From contig JAEZXS010000240.1 in NCBI GenBank assembly GCA_023442755.1, positions 1 to 7,862 on the forward strand: a DNA stretch of 7,862 nucleotides. The letters run 5' to 3'. A program made the position numbers and the translations under genes. This document shows positions 1 through 4,958 of the stretch, piece after piece. Each line of letters opens with the position of its first letter. Within the stretch, counting starts at the first letter, position 1. This stretch comes from Pseudomonadota bacterium. GTDB lineage: Bacteria; Desulfobacterota; Syntrophobacteria; Syntrophobacterales; Syntrophobacteraceae. The notes below the pieces were generated by a model. It did no database searches. It was given only the letters and a program-made list of their open reading frames with translations, and had not been told where the DNA came from.

Positions 1-1
1 C

Positions 2-493
2 CGCGAACCTGTACCGACAGGGTCGTATACCGGAACGGAGTCCACCACTTCGGGTATTTTCAGCACGATTCAGTATGAAGAAACCGGAATCATCCTTAAC
101 GTGACACCCCACATAAACGCGGGCGGCCTGGTTCGTCTCGAGGTCGAGCAGACCATCCGCCGCGTAGACCCCCAAACCGTGACGGTTGGAGCAAACAATA
201 CCGCCCCCAGGTTCACCGAACGTGATGTCAAGACCACGCTGCTGGCTCAAAACGGCACCACGGTCGTAATCGGCGGGATCATCCAGACCAACAAAAGCGA
301 CAACAAAACCGGCATTCCCTTCCTGCAGGACGTGCCCCTGCTCTCGCCTTTGTTTGCCGGTACCAGCAAAAACCTGGACCGTACGGAACTCATCGTGGCT
401 ATCACTCCGCATGTTATCGATCAGCGCGGGAGCGAAGCGCCGAAAGAGTTTCTCGAAAAGCTGAAGAATCTCAAAAGAAGGATCGAAAGATAA
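2..493 (+). CDS. gspD: Type II secretion secretin GspD, C-terminal part (5' truncated by window)
   Basis: This is the last 163 residues of an outer-membrane secretin, the channel of a type II secretion system. The reading frame is open from base 2 and ends with TAA at 491-493; the N-terminal domains lie outside the window. Visible secretin hallmarks, in order, are the VPTGSY segment, YEETGIILNVTPHI (start of the conserved beta-barrel core), GGLVRLEVEQ, the RFTERDVKTTLLAQNG stretch, VVIGGII, the PFLQDVPLLSPLF element that corresponds to the family's PLLGDIPLLGNLF, and the terminal RTELIVAITPHVI. The two glycines usual in PLLGDIPLLG are Q and S here, a mild divergence. A short lysine/arginine-rich tail follows the barrel. 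The order and wording of motifs fit GspD better than the type IV pilus secretin PilQ, but the diagnostic N-terminal domains cannot be seen. No other secretion gene follows; the next gene is convergent, so this may be the last gene of its operon. Confidence 0.88.
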   Translation, partial: REPVPTGSYTGTESTTSGIFSTIQYEETGIILNVTPHINAGGLVRLEVEQTIRRVDPQTVTVGANNTAPRFTERDVKTTLLAQNGTTVVIGGIIQTNKSDNKTGIPFLQDVPLLSPLFAGTSKNLDRTELIVAITPHVIDQRGSEAPKEFLEKLKNLKRRIER

Positions 494-523
494 CGGGCCG
501 GGACGCACCTGCGCCCCAGCCCG
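494..523 (+). terminator. Imperfect hairpin directly after the secretin stop codon
   Basis: The base after TAA begins an inverted repeat. CGGGC (494-498) pairs with GCCCG (519-523), GGG (500-502) with CCC (515-517), and CGC (504-506) with GCG (511-513), closing an ACCT loop. Two single mismatches interrupt the 13-base arms. It sits between two convergent genes. The downstream base run on either strand (CTTAACG on plus, TTATCTTTCG on minus) is only weakly T-rich, so intrinsic termination is uncertain; it could serve both directions or just stabilise 3' ends. Confidence 0.45.
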
Positions 524-553
524 CTTAACGAATTGAGGTTCGGGCAGTTACAG

Positions 554-2065
554 TTATAAAACGGGCCAGCGCCGTGCTATTTCAAACAGGGTCCGCACGC
601 CGAAACCCGTCGCGCCCCGAGGAGCGGCACCCGTGTCCTTATCTGTCCATGCGGTTCCGGCGATGTCCAGATGGGCCCAGGGCACCTCCTGCGGGATGAA
701 CTGTTTCAGAAATATACCCGCCACGATTGCCCCGGCCGTCCGGTCACCTACATTCTTCATGTCGGCCACATCGCTTTTGAGGGCCTCGAAGTAAAAATCC
801 CAAACCGGCAGAGGCCAGAATCGCTCTCCCACTCCCTGCCCCGCCTCCTGCAGCGCCTGTACCAGTTTCTCCCGGTTTCCGAGCACTCCCGCAACCTGGT
901 TCCCGAGCGCAACGATGCACGCTCCCGTCAAGGTCGCAATATCTATTATCACTGCCGGTTTAAACTGCTGTACAGCGTACGAAAGGACGTCGCACAGCAC
1001 CATTCTTCCTTCCGCATCGGTGCTGATCACCTCGATCGTCTGGCCCGAATAGGACCTGACGACATCCCCGGGCTTATAAGCCTGCCCCCCGGGCATATTC
1101 TCGGTACAGGGAAGAATTCCTATGACCCGCTTTTTCAGACCGGTCCGGCCGATAGCCTCCAGGCATCCGAGAACGGCGGCTGCCCCCGCCATGTCCTGCT
1201 TCATCGCCTCCAGGTTTGCTCTCGCTTTGAGGGAGATTCCCCCCGTGTCGAAGGTGATGCCTTTCCCGGCAAAAACAAGCGGAGGATCGTTTTCCGTTCC
1301 AGGCGGAGCATGCTCGATTATGATTATGAATGCCGGTTCACGACTACCCTGGGCAACCGCGGCCAAGGCCCCCATCCCCATGGACCGGGCGGATTCGAAG
1401 TCAATTGTCTCCATCCTGAAGCCAAGCCTGTCGGACATCTTTCGGGCCGTATCCACCAGGAAGCCCGGTGTGGCCCGGTTTCCGGGAGAAACTGTGAGAT
1501 CCCTGGCAAGAGCGACTCCCGCGGCCTCCGATTCCGCTAGAAGCGGAATCCCGGAGAACTCCGTGCCGGGTTCGGATTCAGCGAACAATAGTATCGATTC
1601 GGGATCGGATGCCGGCTCCGAGTTCTTCGTCTTCAGTCCCCTGAACCGGTAAAGGCCTGTCAGGGCTCCGACAAGAGCTTCCCTCAAGGCTACGGGCGCC
1701 CCGATATCCATTCCCTCGAATGCGGCCAACGGTAAAGCCGGGTTTCTGACCCCCAGCTCGCAGCACTTCCTCAAAGCGAATGCCGCTGCATTTCTGATCT
1801 TCTCGGCGTCGAACTGATCGGCCGGGCCCAGACCTGTAACCAGAACGCGCCGAATCGGCAGGTCCCCCGGCGCATAAAACACCGCCGTTTCGTTTGCCTT
1901 GGCCTTGAAGTCCTGAAGTGCGGTCGAGCCGTCAAGCCACGGACAGTGTTCTTTCAGAAAACGGCCGAAGCCGGCCGTGCATGTTTCCGCCTTTTCGAAG
2001 GCAAAGAAAAGAACGGCATCGGAATGCCAGAGCCGTTGCGGAAGAATCCGCCACTCGATTTGCAT
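554..2065 (-). CDS. pepA: Leucyl aminopeptidase (peptidase family M17, PepA)
   Basis: This is a cytosolic metallo-exopeptidase that removes N-terminal residues from peptides using two bound metal ions; family members act as hexamers. The 503-residue length equals that of E. coli PepA. An N-terminal macro-like domain (about 1-160) precedes the catalytic domain. The catalytic set is intact: K268 and D273 in GKGITFDTGG, K280 in ISLK, D291 in MKQDM, and D350, E352 and R354 in STDAEGRMVL. All are offset by exactly two from the known E. coli positions K270, D275, K282, D293, D352, E354 and R356. PWAHLDIAG and NVGDRTAGAI near the end are also typical. The start at 2065 has a TGAGG ribosome site at 2072-2076, seven bases before the ATG. 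The gene is monocistronic, convergent with the secretin and divergent from serC. E. coli PepA also binds DNA; nothing here shows whether this one does. Confidence 0.96.
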   Translation of the reverse strand: MQIEWRILPQRLWHSDAVLFFAFEKAETCTAGFGRFLKEHCPWLDGSTALQDFKAKANETAVFYAPGDLPIRRVLVTGLGPADQFDAEKIRNAAAFALRKCCELGVRNPALPLAAFEGMDIGAPVALREALVGALTGLYRFRGLKTKNSEPASDPESILLFAESEPGTEFSGIPLLAESEAAGVALARDLTVSPGNRATPGFLVDTARKMSDRLGFRMETIDFESARSMGMGALAAVAQGSREPAFIIIIEHAPPGTENDPPLVFAGKGITFDTGGISLKARANLEAMKQDMAGAAAVLGCLEAIGRTGLKKRVIGILPCTENMPGGQAYKPGDVVRSYSGQTIEVISTDAEGRMVLCDVLSYAVQQFKPAVIIDIATLTGACIVALGNQVAGVLGNREKLVQALQEAGQGVGERFWPLPVWDFYFEALKSDVADMKNVGDRTAGAIVAGIFLKQFIPQEVPWAHLDIAGTAWTDKDTGAAPRGATGFGVRTLFEIARRWPVL

Positions 2066-2233
2066 TGGGCAACCTCATTGCAGTAATTGTCTTCAGCAAT
2101 ACGAATATCGCACGGAACGCATGCCCGAGCGGAAAACCCATCAATAGGTATTAGAATCAGCTAGCCACCCCTTCACCGTAAGTCAACCGTCTCGTTCAAA
2201 CTGAGTGACTGGTTCCAGCTGTTCGCAAGCGCG

Positions 2234-2263
2234 AGTATACCACCGGTAATTGACAGGGATCAA
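2234..2263 (-). promoter_or_regulatory. Candidate sigma-70 promoter for pepA
   Basis: Read on the minus strand, TTGATC (2258-2263) is followed after 18 bases by TATACT (2234-2239). The -10 box matches consensus at five of six positions and is preceded by TGG, giving an extended -10 (TGnTATACT). Transcription would start near 2227 and reach pepA after a leader of about 160 bases. An ACCGGT palindrome lies within the spacer and another just upstream of the -35 box. Confidence 0.55.
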
Positions 2264-2269
2264 ACCGGT
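2242..2269. repeat. Two identical ACCGGT palindromes in the pepA promoter
   Basis: ACCGGT occurs at 2242-2247 and again at 2264-2269, 22 bases centre to centre, about two helical turns. One copy is in the spacer of the pepA promoter and one is just upstream of its -35 box, an arrangement that could form an operator. Six-base palindromes are common in GC-rich DNA, so chance is a real alternative. Confidence 0.3.
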
Positions 2270-2300
2270 CGGAGTACCCAAGGAATCGACCAAAAAACGT

Positions 2301-2329
2301 TTGACAAATAGCCGGAGGGCAATTAGCGT
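2301..2329 (+). promoter_or_regulatory. Candidate sigma-70 promoter for serC
   Basis: A perfect TTGACA -35 box lies at 2301-2306. With the optimal 17-base spacer the -10 position is TAGCGT (2324-2329), which matches consensus at only three positions. The start would be near 2336, giving a leader of about 45 bases to serC. The -35 match and position support it; the -10 is weak. A second TTGACA at 2250-2255 has no credible -10 partner. Confidence 0.4.
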
Positions 2330-2381
2330 TTAAACTTTTCAATTCATACAGAAAATCCGCCATAGAACCGTTAGGAGATAC

Positions 2382-3470
2382 ATGATGACCCAGCGCATTT
2401 TCAACTTCAATCCGGGCCCTTCCGCCCTGCCCCTTGTCGTCCTCGAACAGATAAAGCAGGAAATGCTCGACTTCCGTGGGACCGGCATGTCCATCCTGGA
2501 AATCAGCCACCGTTCGAAAGAATTCACGGCCGTGCTCGATGATGCCATAGCAAGGACAAAGCGGCTCCTGGCTCTCGACGACAATTACGAAGTTCTCTAC
2601 ATTCAGGGCGGAGCCAGCCTTCAGTTTTGCATGGTACCCATGAATATGTCCATACCCGGTAAGCCCGCCGACTACACCGATACCGGCACCTGGGCTACGA
2701 GGGCAATCAAGGAAGCAAGAAATCTCGGAAAAGACGTGCGCGTGATCGCCAGTTCCGAGGACAAGGCGTATACCTACATCCCGAAAGACCTGAAGGTCAA
2801 CCCCGATGCGGCCTACCTTCACCTGACCTCCAACAACACCATCCGCGGGACGCAGTGGCAAACCTTTCCGGATGCCGGGAACGTCCCTATGATCTGTGAC
2901 ATGTCTTCGGACATTTTAAGCCGCAGGATCGATCCCCGCCCGTTCGGCCTCATATACGCAGGCGCGCAGAAAAACGCCGGCTCGGCAGGCGTTACCCTGG
3001 TGATCGTGCGCAAGGACATGCTCGATCGTGTCCCCAAAGAACTTCCGACCATGCTCAAATATACGACTTACTCCGATAATAAGTCCCTCTACAATACGCC
3101 GCCCTGCGTGGGAATTTATATTTCCGGACTGGTCATGAAGTGGCTGGAGGAAACCGTCGGCGGGATAGATGAAATCGAAAAGATAAACAACCGGAAAGCA
3201 GCCCTGCTCTACGGCTACATCGACAGCCAGGATTTCTACAGGGGAACCGTCGTCCCGGAAGCCCGTTCGCGCATGAACATTCCCTTCAGGCTGCCTACCG
3301 AAGATCTGGAAAAACAATTTCTTGCGGAAGCCACCGCAGCCGGACTGGGAGGCCTGAAAGGCCACCGCTCGGTCGGCGGATGCAGGGCATCCCTTTACAA
3401 CGCCGTGACCGTAGAAGCTGTCACGGCGCTTGTCGATTTCATGAAGGATTTTGTCAAAAGAAGAGGATAA
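2382..3470 (+). CDS. serC: Phosphoserine aminotransferase (SerC)
   Basis: SerC is a pyridoxal-phosphate enzyme of aminotransferase class V. It converts 3-phosphohydroxypyruvate and glutamate to O-phosphoserine and 2-oxoglutarate in serine synthesis; the same enzyme often serves vitamin B6 synthesis. The protein is up to 362 residues, the family's usual length. It opens with FNFNPGPSALP, followed by the MSILEISHRSKEF segment, IQGGASLQF (cofactor phosphate region), TGTWATRA with the ring-stacking W104, SNNTIRGTQW, the cofactor aspartate in ICDMSSD, and GAQKNAG with the Schiff-base lysine K197. HRSVGGCRASLYNA near 328-341 is the C-terminal substrate site. Two ATG codons stand side by side: AGGAG at 2373-2377 is four bases from the ATG at 2382 and seven from the ATG at 2385, so 2385 (361 residues) may be the true start. 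No serA is adjacent; a terminator-like hairpin follows. Confidence 0.96.
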   Translation: MMTQRIFNFNPGPSALPLVVLEQIKQEMLDFRGTGMSILEISHRSKEFTAVLDDAIARTKRLLALDDNYEVLYIQGGASLQFCMVPMNMSIPGKPADYTDTGTWATRAIKEARNLGKDVRVIASSEDKAYTYIPKDLKVNPDAAYLHLTSNNTIRGTQWQTFPDAGNVPMICDMSSDILSRRIDPRPFGLIYAGAQKNAGSAGVTLVIVRKDMLDRVPKELPTMLKYTTYSDNKSLYNTPPCVGIYISGLVMKWLEETVGGIDEIEKINNRKAALLYGYIDSQDFYRGTVVPEARSRMNIPFRLPTEDLEKQFLAEATAAGLGGLKGHRSVGGCRASLYNAVTVEAVTALVDFMKDFVKRRG

Positions 3471-3485
3471 ATCCGCTATCTGTTT

Positions 3486-3499
3486 CGGCTGCGAAGCCG
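3486..3499 (+). other. Small GNRA-loop hairpin after serC
   Basis: CGGCT (3486-3490) and AGCCG (3495-3499) form a perfect five-base stem closed by GCGA, a GNRA-type tetraloop. It begins 15 bases after the serC stop codon. No T-run follows, so it is not itself a terminator; it may help stabilise the serC mRNA end. It is short enough to be chance. Confidence 0.25.
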
Positions 3500-3513
3500 T
3501 CCAGTTCATCCCT

Positions 3514-3555
3514 AAGCCGGGGGCCTTCTTTTCACGCCTCCGGCTTCAGTCTTTT
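3514..3555 (+). terminator. Intrinsic terminator candidate of serC
   Basis: AAGCCGGGGGC (3514-3524) pairs along all 11 positions with GCCTCCGGCTT (3536-3546), with one G-U wobble, around an 11-base loop. The stem is followed by CAGTCTTTTAT, a moderately T-rich tract at 3550-3557. Its position 44 bases after the serC stop supports a rho-independent terminator separating serC from the next gene. Confidence 0.6.
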
Positions 3556-3679
3556 ATAGTGCTCCCGCCTTCCCGTATTGCGCAATCCGCAAACAGCAAT
3601 TACGTTCAGATTGCAGCCATAAGCATTGGATATTATTTCATATTTATTCAAATTCGTCTGCAAGAGAGGAGCAGACCCT

Positions 3680-4123
3680 GTGAATTCACGCGTTCTATCT
3701 CAACCCGAGAGCATCGGGAGCGAAAAAGTACACGTCCTTATTTTCGAAACCGGTGACGAAGTTTGCGAGGAATTACTGCGGTTCGTGCGCAGGACACGCA
3801 TCAAAAGCGCACACTTCACGGCCATCGGCGCATTCAACAGGGTAGTTCTGGGCTATTTCGACTGGGAGAAGAAAGAATACGTCAGGATCCCGGTTGAGGA
3901 ACAGGTCGAGTGCCTTTCCTTCATCGGCACCGTCGCCCTCGAAAACGGCGAACCCGGGATACACGCACACATTGTCGTCGGCAAACGCGACGGAACCCTG
4001 ATGGGAGGCCATCTACTCGAAGCGCATGTGCGGCCCACTCTTGAACTCACGCTCAGCGAAACCCCTGCGCACCTGCACAGGGAAACGGACCAGAGGAGCG
4101 GGCTGGTGCTGATAAAAGTGTGA
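3680..4123 (+). CDS. PPC/DUF296-domain protein
   Basis: This encodes a single-domain protein of 147 residues in the PPC (plants and prokaryotes conserved, DUF296) family. Related domains form trimers and in plants are joined to AT-hook DNA-binding motifs; the role of the stand-alone bacterial form is not established. The domain covers about residues 15-147. Typical features are FTAIGAFNRVVLGYFDW (46-62), the GIHAHIVVG segment with H95 and H97, and GGHLLEAHVRPTLEL with H111 and H116; clustered histidines like these often bind metal, which is inference here. There is no AT-hook and no signal peptide. The start is GTG at 3680, chosen because AGAGGAG ends eight bases upstream; the frame stays open to a TTG at 3626 with no comparable site. 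Terminator-like DNA separates it from serC, so it probably has its own promoter: GATATT (3629-3634) with TTCAGA (3605-3610) is a weak candidate. It converges with the next gene. Confidence 0.85.
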   Translation: MNSRVLSQPESIGSEKVHVLIFETGDEVCEELLRFVRRTRIKSAHFTAIGAFNRVVLGYFDWEKKEYVRIPVEEQVECLSFIGTVALENGEPGIHAHIVVGKRDGTLMGGHLLEAHVRPTLELTLSETPAHLHRETDQRSGLVLIKV

Positions 4124-4140
4124 TGGGGGATGCAGGGGTG

Positions 4141-4166
4141 AAAAAGGGGGAGAGTTTCCCTCCCCC
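4141..4166 (-). terminator. Intrinsic terminator of the small membrane protein gene
   Basis: On the minus strand a seven-base stem, GGGGGAG (4160-4166 strand-reversed) against CTCCCCC (4146-4152 strand-reversed), closes a seven-base loop and is followed at once by TTTTT (4145-4141). It starts four bases past the stop codon of the minus-strand gene at 4171-4386. The GC-only lower stem plus T-run is a textbook rho-independent terminator. On the plus strand there is no T-run after the stem. Confidence 0.75.
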
Positions 4167-4170
4167 GCAT

Positions 4171-4386
4171 TCAGAATGTCCGCAGGTTCTTTTTGCGCTG
4201 GCTTTCCATTCCCAGGTTGAATGCGAGATACCCGGCGAGGAGCGCCCACCCTGAGGCAAACATCACCGTCCCACCGGCCCCCCCGATCTCGCCAAAACGA
4301 CTCCCGAGCAGCGTCTGCAGTGGGGGGAAAGACAGGATCAAACCCAGAATCGACAGGGGTAATCCCAGTATCATGCTAAATTTCAT
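4171..4386 (-). CDS. Small two-helix membrane protein, paralogue A (unrecognised family)
   Basis: I do not recognise this family. The 71-residue product has two hydrophobic segments, about residues 4-20 and 38-58, joined by a short loop with an FPP motif (20-22), and a basic C-terminus (ESQRKKNLRTF). Glycines and the FASGWAL motif (43-49) in the second helix suggest close helix packing. There is no catalytic motif. The start at 4386 is preferred over an upstream codon at 4434 because AGAGG lies five bases before it and because the gene at 4548-4754 aligns with it from exactly this methionine. It is 46% identical (31 of 68) to that neighbour without gaps, which supports both as real genes. It has its own terminator and a candidate promoter at 4487-4515. 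An inner-membrane location is inferred; the function is unknown. Confidence 0.72.
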   Translation of the reverse strand: MKFSMILGLPLSILGLILSFPPLQTLLGSRFGEIGGAGGTVMFASGWALLAGYLAFNLGMESQRKKNLRTF

Positions 4387-4486
4387 CTCTACCTCTTTTA
4401 TCGATGGTGACAAAACGGATAAGTTCTTCTTCACTCACCGGCGTTTCTAATTTTCTATGATAACCGAAAAGCGAGATTCGATTAAC

Positions 4487-4515
4487 CTTATATTGCATTA
4501 ATTATTGTAAATTCC
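4487..4515 (-). promoter_or_regulatory. Candidate promoter with an 18-bp palindrome in its spacer
   Basis: In an AT-rich island, the minus strand reads TGGAAT (4510-4515), 17 bases, then TATAAG (4487-4492). The spacer almost exactly coincides with an imperfect palindrome, TTGCATTAATTATTGTAA (4493-4510), whose nine-base arms match at seven positions. Transcription would begin near 4480, about 94 bases before the small membrane protein gene. The -35 is weak (three of six), so the promoter call is tentative; the palindrome is a direct observation and is placed as a repressor site would be. Confidence 0.35.
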
Positions 4516-4547
4516 ACCACATAACGAATGTGCTCTATCCCGGGTCG

Positions 4548-4754
4548 CTATTTCGATGCCCTCTTCTGACTCTGCACTCCGAGGTTGAAGACGATATAGG
4601 CGAGCACAAGGGCCCAGCCGGAGGCAAATACGATCGCTCCGGTCAAATCGGCGGCGTATCCGAAAAGATTCTCGAGAAGCTGCCTCACCGGCGGGAAGTA
4701 CAGAACAAGGCCGGCGACGCTGAATATTAGACCGATAATTTTGACAAAGTTCAT
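4548..4754 (-). CDS. Small two-helix membrane protein, paralogue B (unrecognised family)
   Basis: This is a 68-residue product with the same plan as its downstream neighbour: a hydrophobic segment at about 5-20, FPP at 20-22, a polar loop (VRQLLENLFGYAAD), a second hydrophobic segment at about 37-58 containing FASGWAL (43-49) and FNLG (56-59), and a basic tail (QSQKRASK). The motifs fall at identical residue numbers in both proteins. The ATG at 4754 is chosen because the alignment begins there and GGGGGA lies five bases before it; the frame extends to 4793 without added similarity. The family and function are unknown to me. It lies 161 bases upstream of paralogue A on the same strand, with no terminator seen between them, so some read-through is possible. 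Confidence 0.72.
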   Translation of the reverse strand: MNFVKIIGLIFSVAGLVLYFPPVRQLLENLFGYAADLTGAIVFASGWALVLAYIVFNLGVQSQKRASK

Positions 4755-4831
4755 TCTGATCCCCCGATGGTTAGCCGGAAAGCAGCACTTCACCCAAGAC
4801 CGTTCGCTCGGAATGCCGTTTTAGAATCCGG

Positions 4832-4858
4832 GCCGGCAATCGAAACGTCATCGCCGGC
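4832..4858 (-). other. Hairpin between the MFS gene and the small membrane protein gene
   Basis: GCCGGCAAT (4832-4840) and ATCGCCGGC (4850-4858) are inverted. In a minus-strand transcript all nine positions pair, with one G-U wobble, around a nine-base loop; on the plus strand that position is an A-C mismatch. The strand bias suggests it acts in the minus-strand RNA. No T-run follows, so it is not a clear terminator of the MFS gene, which ends about 100 bases earlier in transcription. Confidence 0.3.
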
Positions 4859-4958
4859 AGTAGATATGTTTTATCTGGTAAGTTCGCAATGATAGCAGAT
4901 ACAGGAGTGGAGGTCCAGCCTGCGAATCACTCGCCGCTTTGATAGATTGTCGTTTTTC

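Larger units (their letters stand above)
2066..2381. other. Divergent intergenic region between pepA and serC
   Basis: This 316-base stretch lies between the two divergent start codons. No convincing coding frame is seen. It holds a minus-strand promoter candidate for pepA (2234-2263), a plus-strand promoter candidate for serC (2301-2329), and two copies of the palindrome ACCGGT (2242-2247 and 2264-2269). The predicted pepA leader would be about 160 bases and the serC leader about 45 bases. I recognise no riboswitch or T-box in either leader. Confidence 0.6.

Noticed and set aside
671..1540. Plus-strand open frame of 289 codons opposite pepA
   Set aside because: It lies antisense inside a well-supported M17 peptidase gene. 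The translation is rich in Arg, His, Pro and Gly with no recognisable domain, typical of a shadow frame in GC-rich DNA.
2250..2278. Second TTGACA (2250-2255) as a plus-strand promoter
   Set aside because: At 16-18 base spacing there is no acceptable -10 box; the minus-strand promoter there is better supported.
2196..2861. Minus-strand open frame of 221 codons across the serC start and its leader
   Set aside because: It overlaps serC antisense and would cover both promoter candidates; no recognisable family.
2916..3509. Minus-strand open frame of 197 codons opposite serC
   Set aside because: Fully antisense to serC, whose cofactor and substrate motifs are intact.
3626..3679. Upstream extension of the PPC gene to a TTG codon
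   Set aside because: The added residues have no ribosome-binding site and no family similarity, whereas GTG 3680 has AGAGGAG at ideal distance.
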